Shown here: one piece after another, positions 48,401 to 61,296 of the stretch
Numbering within the stretch: position 1 is the first letter of the stretch
Layout: each line of letters opens with the position of its first letter
Assembly: GCA_014898425.1 (NCBI GenBank)
Contig: RCSZ01000008.1
Location: 817,501-881,500 of the forward strand
Reading direction: 5' to 3'
Origin: Botryotinia globosa
Lineage: Eukaryota; Ascomycota; Leotiomycetes; Helotiales; Sclerotiniaceae
Length of the DNA stretch: 64,000 nucleotides
Notes under the pieces: model-generated
The model's input: only the letters and a program-made list of their open reading frames with translations
Told to the model about the DNA's origin: nothing
Database searches by the model: none
Made by a program: the position numbers and the translations under genes

Positions 48401-51331
48401 ACATATGAGATACCTTAAACATATTATAGACGAATTGAAGAGGAAGACACTGTGTGAGTACCGGCATGGATAGATTGGTGGAGTGCCAAAGAGATGATTG
48501 ACTGGCAGATTCACAGAATCCTGGCTGGAAGTCCAACAGTTGGAATTTAATTGAAATTGCCAACTCAACCAATCGAAAGGACATTGAGCGTACGATTAGG
48601 TTTGTACTCGAACAACACTCTCGGTGAACCTTGTCGACGGATGGTCTCCGAAAGCCTGTAGAGGTTGTGACTCTGAGGGTTGGATACATGATAATTGGCT
48701 TATGTTGGTAAGACGGTAGGTATGAATTTGCCAGGTACGAGATGATTCTTATTGATCCTCATCCAATCGATGATGATATTGAAAGATTTGCAGCTTGATG
48801 AGTTTGGTACCCTTATCAATTGACTTCCAGTTCGTATTGTTCTTGAATTGTGAAGCCGAGTATCTTCCAAGATTCTTCCTTCCTTTGTATTCGAGATGGT
48901 GAGAATGAACTCCTACGTGGTATGTATTGTAACTACAACCAATTCGTATCGCAATTTCCTTAAAGTTTTTGCCCATCTCTTTTCGTGATATGACATACCC
49001 AGTGACAGATCCCCGATGCTCACCAAGATTGGAATGAAAATAAATAATACAGCTTGTAAGTGGAAAATCAGGATGGAGTCGTTAATTACCTACCTCTAAA
49101 CAGACGAGATGGTGATCAAAGCATCAAAGCGACGCAGCGAGTACTCAGTCTCCGAACCGGTATATCGATTGCTGTCTGTACCCAACACCCAGTGGCAGAT
49201 CATACCCAGATAAATATGAGATGCCTTTAAGATTTAAATAGGTAACAACATGGAAATCTTATACTCTTTCGAGCCAACCGTCTCGCTAGGTACTGGGTTC
49301 TAGATGCTCTTGATATTATGGAAACGTGAACGGGAGACGGGAGACTAGACGTACTCGATAACTATGCTCCGTATTCTCTAACACCACCACCACCAGACAG
49401 ACAGATCTTGCCTTTTCTCAGGAGTCAGGGCAAGGGCAACTTTACACTCGAGAATGCATATCATTTGAACCCGGCTCTTATAACACCTCGGTATAAATCA
49501 TCTTTTCTGCAGTTCTACCCGGAAAAAGAAAAGAAAAGAGAAAGAAAATGCAGCAAAAGAAAGAGACAAAAAAACATGGCATCTAGCATCTATAATTTCC
49601 AATTGCTTGTAGGCTAGTAGCGATTAAAACTCCGTGCAAATGATGCTCAAGCCCCTGACTGGACGCCTCAGCAAATTATCCACTTCAATTTCCTCAATAT
49701 GAAATCCCCGCCACTATCCCATGCATATTCCACTAAGCCATATTAATCCATAGTCTGATCCATAGTCTGATCCATCTTCTCATCTTGATTCTTGACTTGC
49801 AGTTTTATATCGAAATCCTTGCATAATACTTTGATCCCATCAAACCTTTCAAGAACCAATCCTAGCTAGTCAATCAATCAGGGGACGCAAGAGTCAAGGC
49901 CATTAACCTCAGTCAAGTTGAAGGGTCTCTTGAGTCTTGACTCTCTTCAGATTGGCCCTGGGTTAATTTTCTTACCTATGGAGCTCCGAAACTTCGACGA
50001 AAGTATGTGCCTTGACGGTTGTTGCTACCCATGGAATCATATCCACATGGCATATCCATATCCATAACTGAAGCGTAGGGTATAGTCCGTGTGTTCTTGA
50101 ATCTCGTGGATCTTCACTTCCCTTACTTTCCTTCTTGCTTGTATATGCCATATTTGAGATTCGATTCAAACCGATGCGGCAGTATCGTTAGGTTTCTATT
50201 GCTCCGACTCTCGTGTATTTGTCTGGTTTCAGAGTGGGACAACTCCAATTGGACTGGAGGAAAAGAACACAATCGAAAAGGTAGAAGCAGAAGACTTTCC
50301 ATCATCGTTACACATTTCCTTTTGACGTCGCGCAACCAGACATACGGTGAGTACTTCTTGTACCTTTGTATCATCCCGCAGCCATACTACCAATCCGAGC
50401 TCTCGAAACAAGATGTCTAAGAAAATGCAGTGGTAGCTTGGAAAACATGCGATTGCCATGAAGCAATGCTAATTTATGTCTTTCTCCAGCAACAGAACTC
50501 CAGAGTCACCCGGAAATTCAACGTCGCCCTTCACTACTTGCATTTTTTTTGTCTCAAGCCCCAAAACCTGGCGTTCCTCAAACATTTGAGGCTGAAGTAC
50601 ATTCGACATGAACTACTAGTCATCAAAATTCTGTCATTAGCAGTGAAGCAAGGAAACTACAGGACGAACCAACTGTTATGGAATAACTGCCTGATCAACA
50701 TATTGCAACAGATATATATTCGCATGTTGATCGATGTCTTGAAAAGGTATGCGCCGAGGATTTGTCCGTTTGGTATATGGGAGTTGGAAGATTTATTCGT
50801 TGGGTCAACTTTGTCTTCCAATCCATACTAATGGGTCATTTTCAATTTAGTATCATTATTTGGAAACAATAATACTTTTCTTTGCTTTTTTTGTTTATTT
50901 CATAGCTTGAGGAAGCTGGGTTTGGGCACATCTAGAGCAGTTCTCAAGAATCGTCCCATTTAAAGCTTCATATAGCCTCGAAACAAGGTATCCTGGACCT
51001 GGTCAAACATTACATCTAATCGATTATATTTTATCAAAGCGACCCCCTAACAATTTGAAAACTACGCGTCTCGAAACTATCTCAACTATCCCCACAAGGA
51101 TCTCGAGTTTCCCCATACTCCATACAAAGCTTATAGTATCTTGTGAATATACCCAAGGATTACCCGAGCTTTGATTAAGTCGAGTGAATTTTGGAAAACA
51201 CACCATCGAAAAAACATCAGTTTTCTTAATGCAGTAATTCACTAGATTCAAAGGTGGTTCATGGATGTCCAAGTTTGATCGAAATCTTGTTCTTTTCTCC
51301 TTCCCAAGAATAGACAAACGCATCGTCAATC
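42434..51331. other. Gene-poor 8.9-kb stretch between the giant gene and the ApsA-like gene
   Basis: No recognisable gene on either strand. 42480-43700 is strongly purine-rich on the plus strand with many short direct repeats (GAGGTTATGAGGAT, TTTGGAGA, GGTGAT). 43780-44200 is very AT-rich. 44900-51300 has mixed composition with frames of 60-130 codons, none with motifs or convincing splice sites. Long UTRs, upstream exons of the ApsA-like gene or non-coding RNAs could hide here. Confidence 0.5.
43470..43682. repeat. Block of purine-rich direct repeats
   Basis: GGTGAT repeats (about 43470-43495), then about five copies of GAGGTTATGAGGAT (about 43516-43592), then TTTGGAGA repeats in two clusters (43601-43630 and 43648-43679). 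The unit types follow each other directly. Confidence 0.85.
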
Positions 51332-54300
51332 ATGATGAGGGACAATGGATGGGAAACTGAGGATGAGTTTGCGGTAGCAGCTCAATATCACCTCCCTCCT
51401 CCAGCAGATACACCTTACAGAACACCAGCGCCGTCCATTCGCTCAAATCGATCAAACCGCTCAAGACGTTCTTCGAGACAAAAATCAGTATCTCCAGGAC
51501 CATCTTCCTCGCCACCACCGCTACCTCAAGGAGAAAAGCGTATGAGTTGTTCTCTTGACGTAACCAATGATGAAACGTAAGAAGAAAAATGATCTTCGGT
51601 GCTAAGTTGAATACTGATAGGATAAACAGGATTTCTATTCTCGACCCAAGACGATTTACACCAACTTTGCACGCTAATTTGGTTGCTGAAATTTTAACCT
51701 TACGTAGGGACCAGGAAGAGAAAATCAGAACGATTGAGAGCTTGGAAGAAGCACTTCATGACACTCGAGGAGAACATGAATCTTTACAGGATCGTCTTGC
51801 AGACACGACAAAGGAAAGCCGTTCTTTGAAACGTCAACTGGCTTTATTAGAAGGTGGAACCTCATCGGCTTTATCTGAATTGGCAAAGGAGCGAGATGAA
51901 GCAGTCGAAACTACTTCAGAGATGCGCCGTCGATTGGAGACCGTTCAGAAGAAACTCAAAAGTCGTGATGAAGAAGTGGATCGCGTACAAAATCTTTGGG
52001 CAAACGACAAGGACAACTGGGATGATGAGAGGAGAAAGCTGGAAGTGAAGATTCATGTTTCTGAAAACAGACTCAAGACAGTCTTGGATGAGGTCGCGGC
52101 CTATGAAGCCAGTCGCTCAAAGAACCAACCACAAGGAACCAACCCAGAAGATAAAGACACTGGAAACGAGAGTGATGGTGGTAGTGTTCGAACAATGAGT
52201 TTAACCAATAGTTTACGATTCTCGATGCTCAATGGACCTAATGGATATGGAGTCACGAAAGGGAATGGTCTGAGCCTTGCTGATGAATTGGATCTCGACG
52301 AAAGCGAGACTGATTATGACGGCGGACGTGACAGTCTCATGTCATCCCCAGAAAAACATCACCGAACTCAAAGTCGTGAAAGTATCTTATTCCGCACTCA
52401 CCGTAGGAACCAGAGTGGTGACAGTATGAAGCGACCTGGAAGCATTACCCGAGGTAAATCATTACTCAACCAAACCGTTCTCGAGAGGTTAGAAGGAGGC
52501 ATCTCTGAAGATGATGAGAATGCACCTAAACCAACATTTCAATACGTCGACACTGGTATTCAGTACTCCCCTCCACCATCCCCAAAACTTTCGCCAGTAA
52601 TTGAGATAGTTTCTGTTATTGAGCCAACAGCGCTAGCTGAGACAGAAATCTCCCACAAGTTTGAGGAACAGCCTTCGGTTGAGATATCGAGTAAAGACTG
52701 GGAGGTCGGAGCGAATCAGCGAAGAAAGCGTGTGTATACAAATCCTCCTTTGGTCATCGAGCCTCCTAAGAGTTCTATGATCTCTTCGGCATCACAGACT
52801 GTAGATGAACCTCTCAGCCCCCCACGAACACCAGTTTCTCTAACACGAGTACCACCACCACCACCTTCCCAATCCATGCCTAATAAAGAGGAGAATAAGA
52901 TGACATCTACCTCCACTCAAACAGAAGCTGAGATCCAAACCCGCGACACATCACCAACTTCCCCAAAACGAATCCCACCACCGATACCCATTCCATTAAT
53001 TCAATTGCATCCGCCTTCCTCAGCTCCAGCAACGCCTCGCGAGTCTTTGTTGCCGCAATTCTCGAAAGATGTGGGCTGTCAGGTTTCAATTTCAGCACCT
53101 ATTTCAACAAGATCAATGGCTGTACAAACAGAAGAGATCAGGGTCGCTCAACGCTTGAATAATCTTCCAGCTCACCTTCACCCATCTATCATATCATCTA
53201 GCCCTCCATCACCCGATTTGAAACCCGATGGTCTTCAGTACTCGCCAATTCCAGATATACTTCCTCCCAAGAATCCCCGTCGCCAGAGCAGTCAACGCAG
53301 TATAACAACGCTCCCATCATCGCCACCTGTAATGGAGACAAGAGATGCTTATCCAGGCAATAATGACGATGGGCCTCTGGCAAAGGACAGAGGACAGATT
53401 AGAAGACCACATCGCATCAGTAGTCTCTTCGCAGGCTTTGATGGTGCAAGTTCTGATGAGGTTGATGAGTTTGATGATGGTGATGTTAGCGATAATGACT
53501 TCAGAACCGCACTTTCTGCTCCAAACGCAACAAAGAAGGATGTTGAGAAAATATCACAAGTCCCAAGATCAGTTCCACAAAGGACGGAAATTCCTAATAT
53601 TTTATCCATTAAGATTCCTTCCAATTTAGATAATGAAGCAGATGATCAATTCGATGAAGAAATATTGGAGTTGCCACCTAGGATATCCAACAAAGCCGCC
53701 CGGACTCTAGGTCATCCTTTACCGATCATTTCAATGGCTAAATCAGCTCAATTACATCGTTCAGCTCTTATTCAAAGTGGCGTGAATGCTCACCGTCCCC
53801 GACCTGGTAGCTCTGGAGCGGCCGAAGAAGTTGCGCCCCCATTTCCAATACCTACTAGAGCGAGCTCTCGTAGACTTGGAAATGCTGCTAGCGCACCCAG
53901 CGATGGCAATAGAAGTTCTAGCCACGGTAGAGGATCAAAGCCTTATCGGGCTGGTAGTATCAAACGAGCTGGTAGTGTTGGCCGAACTGGCAGTGTTAGG
54001 AAAGTTCGATCTGCAGCTGCTATCACAAAGGGTAGGCGTGCTCCACGACGTTCCGAAAGCAGATCACCGCCCATGTCACCAACTCTAGATCCCGAGAGTC
54101 CTGGCTTGCCACCACTCCCCAATAACGATATCACTACGCCGCGGTTTTCGAGGGATAATGGTAGCGGTCGTTATAGAATGCATCGACAGCAATTATCGAC
54201 CACAAACACTGCTGGATCATCGGTTATTACGGATACCCAAAGTGCCAACCAAGCTACGACTGTAGTAGATGCTATTGCTCAAACAATGGTTGGAGAGTGG

Positions 54301-55582
54301 ATGTTCAAATACGTTAGAAGACGCAAGTCCTTCGGAATGTCTGATCAAGATGGGGATAATGCTACTAACGGTGCTCGTCACAAACGATGGGTTTGGCTCG
54401 CGCCTTATGAGCGTGCTGTAATGTGGAGCAGTAAACAGCCTACGTCTGGATCTGCACTGTTGGGCAAAACTGGAAGGAAATGTAAGTTAAAAAATGTTCT
54501 GTTACCCGATCATACTAACTTTCATAGTAACAATTCAATCCGTGTTGGATGTCAAAGATGACAATGCACCACCGAAGGGATCTGGAGGAGTTTTTGATCG
54601 CTCAATCCTCATCCTTACGCCAGCACGTGCCCTCAAGTTCACTGCTATTTCACGAGAACGACACTATGTCTGGCTTACTGCTCTATCATTCCTCGCACAT
54701 TCGTCACAGGCTGTACCCGATGTTATCGCACCCCATCCTGCACAAACCTTGTCTACCAAAGTTCCTCCATTACCCGACTTCCAGAAGCCTGGTCGTATGC
54801 AAAAAACTCACAAGATCCGAGACTCGATCAAGATTGCCAAGGGGAAAAATGCTTTCAATCGTACTGGTCCTGCATCAAATTATTCATCTTCTCAACAAAC
54901 CGACACAAACACGAGCGTTCGCGACAATGAATCATTTCATACGAATTCATACTCGGTACGCTCTGATCCTGCGGAGGCACCCTTCGTACCCCGTTTTTCC
55001 GAAAGAGGAATGGGTGGTCACGGCAGGAAGCGCAGTAATACTGGCTCACATATACCACCTCCTCTTTCTTTCAGAGGTTTCAGTGCTGGTCATGTACCTA
55101 CCAATAGCACTGCAGGTATGAGCGATAGAACAACAGGCTCCTCCGAGAACCACAGCTCTTATTCTCAGCCTTCTTCGGCGACAGGATACAATGGACCTAG
55201 TAGTCGCTCATCTATTCGCACTTCTGATGCCAGTGCACGTCCAGGAGCTGTCGTAAATAACTTCTTCGATGCAGTAGGAACGATGCGAATGGAAGCTTTT
55301 ATTTCTCCACTAGGTGTTACGAGATTTGATGATTTTCCCGACGAACAAGACGAAATGGATATGATCAGTTTGCAGCGTCGACGCAGCAGAGATGGAAGCA
55401 GAAGAAATAGAAACAAGGAATCTTTTGGTGTTAGTCGAGGTGGCTTTGGTGGGAGAGCAATTGAAGATTGGTACAGCGGAAGTAGAACTGCTGGAGGAGA
55501 AGAATATGGCCATCATGAGTTAGAAGAAAGATCAGAAAGACATGGAAGAGACACCAGAGAGGATCCTTTCAGCAATTTTTGA
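51332..55582 (+). CDS. apsA: ApsA/Num1-type cortical protein with C-terminal PH domain
   Basis: Cortical anchor that captures dynein and positions nuclei; known members are ApsA of Aspergillus, Num1 of yeast and Mcp5 of fission yeast. Exons 51332-51576, 51621-54481 and 54528-55582 give 1386 residues. Residues about 90-210 form a coiled coil (TLRRDQEEKIRTIESLEEAL, EMRRRLETVQKKLKSRDEE). The middle is a long Pro/Ser-rich linker with repeated STQT/AVQT-like dynein light chain style motifs (STSTQTEAEIQT; SMAVQTEE; ASQTVD; DTGIQYS). The PH domain lies at about 970-1105 (MVGEWMFKYVRRRK, RHKRWVWLAPYERAVMWSSK, RALKFTAISRERHYVWLTALSF); its intron at 54482-54527 has a TACTAAC branch point. The tail is disordered. 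The N-terminus is less certain because other family members have longer N-terminal regions. Confidence 0.9.
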
Positions 55583-57309
55583 TCTTGTCACTCACACGGG
55601 CAAATCACACTATCGGGTTGTAGTCTTTTAATGGGTACTACCTATACATTCATTATATTTTCTTGAGTTTGGGATGGGGTGGGGTGGGGTGGGAACGGCT
55701 TGGACTGGTCTGGTGGATTGGATGGATGGTGGAAAGGGATGAAATTCACAAGGCTTGGCACGAGGAGGCCAATTGGAACCTTGAGGAGCATCAGGAGATT
55801 ATGGCAGGAGGGAAATGGCCATTTCTGGAGCTAGGGAATTTCTTTGTCCAAGAAGTGAGAAAATCAGGCTCGCGCCAACACAACAGACATCACCTCGATC
55901 GATATCGATGGGATACATTTACCAGTAATGTTTTTGTATATTCTACAATATTCTGCTAGCCAGCAGGCTCTTTTTCTTTTTCTCTTTTTTGCATTCTCGT
56001 ACTCAGCTACTTTTGTCTTTTCTGTTTTTGATAGGCACTACACTTTTTGTTGGATATCCTCTGCGCTTTGTATCGAAGTGGGAGGATAATCGGATACCCC
56101 TTCTGGACTTTCGTTTTTTAGCTACGGCTTTGCATGGGATGTTTACAGCACCCCCTGTTCTATTCTAAAAGTTGGGTTCGGGGGATGTGTTTTCGTAGGA
56201 TATAGAGGGAGGTGGGGAGAGCAGTGGGTAGGGTCGAAGTGGAATGTTACGAGAGAGGATAAGACATGGTGCTGGGGAAGGTGGGAAGAAGGTAGGAGGG
56301 CAAGTAGATAGATCAGTACACAGGAGATGGTATTGTGAGAGTCTCGATAGAGAAAAGTATTATACAATCTCTGCCTAAAATAAACATACATTGATCTCAT
56401 TTTCCTATTAGTAATACAATGCATAGATCAACTTTGTGATTTCTTGATTCGCTTCCCTTAGAATTAGTTTTATCTCAAGCCATTTTTTGTTGAATGGGCG
56501 CCTAGCTAAATACCACCTGAAATGTTGATTATCATGCGGTTACCAACAAAAGACGCAGTATAAATACATGTATATTTGCCTAATTGACCACTTTATTTTC
56601 ACCTACGAGAGTGAAAAGAGAGCTTTGCAATGAATCCTTCTAAACTCGAGCTAGATACCTTTTTGAAAAATGAAATAAAACATTGCTGACTCATCATCAT
56701 CCACTCATCCGGAATTCAGCCTTGGACCGAGCTTAATAAGTTAATGGGGAAAGCTAATTCGGCTATTATTAGAGCTCAGAGCTTGAATGCGGGGATCTAC
56801 GAAATCTCCCTCGGAGCAATGGTCATTGATTTATTAGTATTCTTCCCTATAAGCAGCATATTAACTACCTAGGTAAGCTATTCGTAGGTATAGCCATCAG
56901 TCCGATGTTATCCGTTGCGATACCGAAAGAGAAGGTATGTGGTAAGTAGTAGTATGTGAAGAATGAGTGAGATAAGTATGTTTTGTTTTGTTTCTGATGT
57001 CACTTTATATTCTCTTTTTCTTTCAGCTCGAAGCTTGAATCTCGATATTCGACTTGTTGATTTACTGGAGTCTTTTGTTCGATACGGCGACTGTTGACTT
57101 TGAATTGCTCAAAGTGGTTTAGTTATTTGGGATAAGTTCGTACAATATTTGAGAGTGTATTAGACGGTATCTGGGTACATGGGATACAGTTCGTGTAGCT
57201 TGAGATTGCAAATACGACAACCACACATTCAATCGTCAGTATATCTCCATTAATGCTCGGTTTCCTAGACCATCAAATTAATATCTAATCAATCAATCCG
57301 CAGACCAAA
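55583..57309. other. Intergenic region
   Basis: 1.7 kb between the ApsA-like gene and the acyl-CoA synthetase gene. GGGTGGGGTG repeats at about 55674-55693 lie just downstream of the stop. The segment before 57310 should hold the synthetase promoter. No gene seen. Confidence 0.5.
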
Positions 57310-59665
57310 ATGCCTCTTCATCCCCAAGACGAAGTGCAATCTCAATCTCTCGCCGATCCCCAATCCTTCTGGGCAAAACAAGCTTCCCATTTGCACTGGC
57401 ATAAACCACCAACCCAGATTCTGACTGAGAAAACAAAGACGTTGAAGTCAGGTACTTCGCATAAACATTGGGAATGGTTTGCGGATGGAGAAATAAATAC
57501 TTGTTACAATTGTGTGGATAGGCATGTTTTGGCAGGAAATGGAGAGGAAACCGCGATTATATGGGATAGTCCTGTCACAGGATGTAAGGAGAAGATTAGC
57601 TATCAACGTTTGTTGAAGGAGGTGGAAGTTTTCGCGGGGGTTTTGAGAGAGGAGGGGGTGGGGAAGGGGGATGTGGTTTTGGTTTACAGTAAGTTTCAAG
57701 GACATACATCACATTCGAAGAAATAGTAGCTAATCAATTACAGTGCCCATGATTCCTGCAGCTCTCATAGGTACCCTCGCAATATCTCGTCTCGGTGCTA
57801 TTCATGCCGTCGTATTTGGAGGATTTGCTCCAGCAAGTTTAGCGCAACGAATTGAAGCCTCTAAGCCAGTGGCTATTCTCACAGCCTCTTGTGGAATCGA
57901 TGGAACCAAACCTCCTCTATCCTATCAACCGTTCATCCGAGAAGCCATTACCCTCTCATCTCATAAACCCAATAAAACTATTATATGGCAACGCGAACAA
58001 CTACGATGGGATAATCCAAATAAGGAAAACGGCGAAAGGAATTGGCAAAGATTAGTCAAAAGTGCTGGTTCCAGAGGAGTTGAAGTAGATTGTGTACCTA
58101 TTAAGAGTACGGATGGTCTCTACATCATCTATACATCCGGAACAACCGGTTTACCTAAAGGTGTATTACGAGAAGCAGGTGGTCATGCGGTCGGTTTAAA
58201 TTTATCCATTCGTTATGTATTTGGTATTCATGGACCTGGAGATGTAATATTCTGTGCATCCGATATTGGGTGGGTAGTTGGTCACTCATATATTTTATAC
58301 GCACCACTCTTGGCTGGTGCCACGACTGTCCTCTTTGAGGGAAAACCAGTAGGGACACCGAATGCGGGGACGTTTTGGAGGATCATTGATGAATATAAAG
58401 TCAATACCCTCTTTACAGCACCAACAGCTCTTCGAGCTATCCGTCGCGAAGATCCGGAAAACAAATTATTTAGGGAAATTGGAGAAAAGGGCGGACTTAA
58501 GAATTTCCGTGCGTTGTTCCTTGCTGGCGAAAGAAGTGAACCGAGTATCGTCACTATGTATCAAGAGCTTCTCACAAAATATGCGGCAAAGGGTGCTAGT
58601 GTAATTGATAATTGGTGGTCATCGGAATCGGGAAGTCCTATGACCGGAATTGCACTTTCGCCTCAAAGCGCATTATCATCTACTTATACCCATGAAACTA
58701 GACCAATCCTTCCCATTAAGCCTGGGAGTGCTGGTAAACCTCTCCCTGGATTCGATGTCCGTATAGTAGATAATACTGGCGAGGAAGTTCCACGCGGGAC
58801 AATGGGCAATATAGTTCTTGGGATCCCTTTAGCACCAACAGGATTTAGAACGCTATGGAATGATGAGGAAAGATTCTATAAGGGATATATGAAGCGGTTT
58901 GATGGGAAATGGATTGACACGGGAGATGCGGGTGTTATAGATGAAGGAGGTTGGGTTAGTGTTATGAGTCGAAGTGATGATATTATTAATGTGGCAGCTC
59001 ATCGTTTTAGTACTGGTTTGTCTCATATTTCTTTCGATCGCTCGCCTTGCTTCTTTCAATTGTTTTCTTTTCTCTTTCACAGATATTCGACTCACTTGCC
59101 ATCAAAATATTCATATAACGAAGCTAATACCACAAAGGTGCAATCGAACAAGCAATCTCAACACATCCCCTCATAACTGAATGCTGCGTAGTCGGTATCC
59201 CTGATCCTCTCAAAGGACATATGCCATTTGCATTCATAACACTTTCCACGCCTACTCATCCCGCATCCGCAATCCCAGATGCAGATTTGGAGAAAGAGAT
59301 TCAGGGACTGGTGAGGAAACAAATCGGGGCGATTGCTAGTCTAGGAGGGATCATTCAGGGGAGAAATATGATCCCTAAAACACGAAGTGGTGAGTTTTTC
59401 TCGTCTTGGATTTGGAATGAGGATGGGTTGTGAGTTTTGAATGTGACTGACAAGATGGTTTTTAGGCAAAACTTTGAGGAGAGTCCTGAGGGAATTGTTG
59501 GAAAATGAGTATCATGGCGAGGGAGGAAAGAGTGTTAATATTCCGGCGACAATTGAAGATGAGAGTGTAATTGAGGTTGCGAGAGGGAAAGTTAGAGAGT
59601 ACTTTGAGATTAAGGGGGTAGGAAAGGGAGAGACTGGGAAAGAGATTGAGAGGGCGAAATTGTAG
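57310..59665 (+). CDS. Short-chain acyl-CoA synthetase (acetyl/propionyl-CoA synthetase type), peroxisomal signal
   Basis: AMP-forming enzyme activating acetate, propionate or a similar short acid with CoA. Exons 57310-57688, 57744-59015, 59138-59389 and 59466-59665 give 700 residues, usual for ACSS3/PrpE-type enzymes. The N-terminal ACAS block has SHLHWHKPPTQIL and NTCYNCVDRHV. The P-loop-like motif YTSGTTGLPKG, the acid-binding WWSSESGSPMTG, the hinge region WIDTGDAG and RSDDIINVAAHRFSTG are all present. The catalytic lysine region (SGKTLRRVLREL) spans the last intron. The protein ends in A-K-L, a canonical PTS1 variant, so it probably acts in peroxisomes. The long third intron (122 nt) is the only unusual feature; its acceptor gives G-AIEQAI as in the family. 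Confidence 0.93.
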
Positions 59666-61296
59666 GGTTGGGCTTGATGATTGTATTGTCGTATTATTGT
59701 ATTTATCAATGAGATCAGATGCGAGTAGTTATTAATAAGTGTATTTATTGGGAATGTAGGATGGAGTTCACAAATTTACTTTCTTAGTGGAGTATAGGGA
59801 ATGAACTGGGCATGGCGGTTACCGAATTTCCAAGATTTTAGTAACTAATAAGTACCTAACATTGTAATCCTAAAAAACGAGTTTAATAAAGTAGTGCATA
59901 GGAGAGACCCAGAAACCAACCACTAGGCGAATCTTCGGCTCTTCCCATACTGATTCAAAGCGAGAAGATGAGATGACAATATTCATCTCCTAGTTTTCTG
60001 AGAGTTTGCACAAATGAGAGTGTAGAATGACAAGAAGATATTGGTTGGGTGGGACATATACTGCTGGGATGCAGTTGATCGGTGCTCGATGTTTGGTTGT
60101 GGAAAGATGTGAATAATACTGATTAATATAATATTTTTGATTTCTTTCTTTCTCTTTGTATTGTTTTGTATATAATACAGTGTTGTAATTAGTATACGAT
60201 AGCATTATTGTGGCTGTTATCAGGAATATAATATGTAAGCTAGTATACATAATAGCTAATGATATTCACGTCCGTATATATTATACGAAAGAGATTATAC
60301 TGAAGATATACTAAAATACGAGAATTTGTATATTTTCATTTGAATATCATATATTTTAAGAAACCTCTTTTCATATTAGAATTAAATTCATTCCAAATAT
60401 TTAATATTCAAATTGAAATATACAAATTTCTGTATTTCGGGATATTATTAATATTCAATATTCTAATTATATTGAATGCTATTGGTGATACTCAATCTAA
60501 TAATTATTATTGGAATGTATTTCAAAAATTCAATATGTATTAATAAAGTGGGGTGTATTCAAAATACGGAAAATACTAATTACAACACTGATAGTGATTA
60601 TAATATAGAATCTAGGATTAGAAGTATCAATTTGAGAAGAGTTTAGATGATATAGTATCTATAATGATGAGTCCAAATGATAACATTATATTCTAGGTAT
60701 CTAAAGAGGTAGCTAATATATAGAAAGAAGGGGTTCTGATACGCTTAAGGCTAATCCTCTCGCTTAGTATACTATGATAGTTTATTAACTCAAGGTCAGT
60801 CCTTCTAGCCCTCCAAGGTTCTTTTCCTACAGAAGAAGCTTTTGAAATGGGTACGAAATATCTATTCATTAAGCTGAACTGTCGAATACGAAGCTATTCT
60901 CAGTATTCAAATATTGCATTGGAAGTGATGAGCAGTTGATGAACTTGATAATGAAATACCCATCTTTCGTTCTTTCTAGAAGCAGCGGTTATCCTTACAA
61001 ACGTAAACATATTTGAATTCTTCATTCACTCTCCTAACCTACTCAAGCATTTCTCACCCCTCAAGTCAATACATCCGCGACTGTATGAGTCTTCAATATA
61101 AAGAAAGTTAGCCAAATAAACCTGGGAGATTTCGTTATTGGAAAGGAAAACCGAAAAATGAAATGAAGTGATGAAGATAGAGCAGAGTTATAGGGTTTGA
61201 TAATATTCTGTTGCAAGCCCAATAACCCAATTGGGTTCTGTTACATAGCTTGACAAGTGTCTGGCGGGAGCGACTACACTAGCAAAGCTTGAGTTC
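59666..61296. other. AT-rich intergenic region
   Basis: 1.6 kb without a recognised gene; 60120-60700 is extremely AT-rich and contains the inverted-repeat element listed separately. A plus frame at 60340-60543 is composed of Ile, Leu, Phe and Asn codons and reflects base composition only. Confidence 0.5.
60178..60590. mobile_element. Candidate MITE with perfect 18-bp terminal inverted repeats
   Basis: CAGTGTTGTAATTAGTAT at 60178-60195 is matched by its exact reverse complement at 60573-60590, defining a 413-bp AT-rich element without a coding frame. Ends of the form CAGTG...CACTG resemble hAT-type termini. ATA flanks both sides, but the expected 8-bp target duplication is not clean (atataata left, atagtgat right), so the family is uncertain. 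Confidence 0.6.

Noticed and set aside
53349..53624. Minus-strand frames within the ApsA-like gene
   Set aside because: Antisense shadows of a conserved coding frame.
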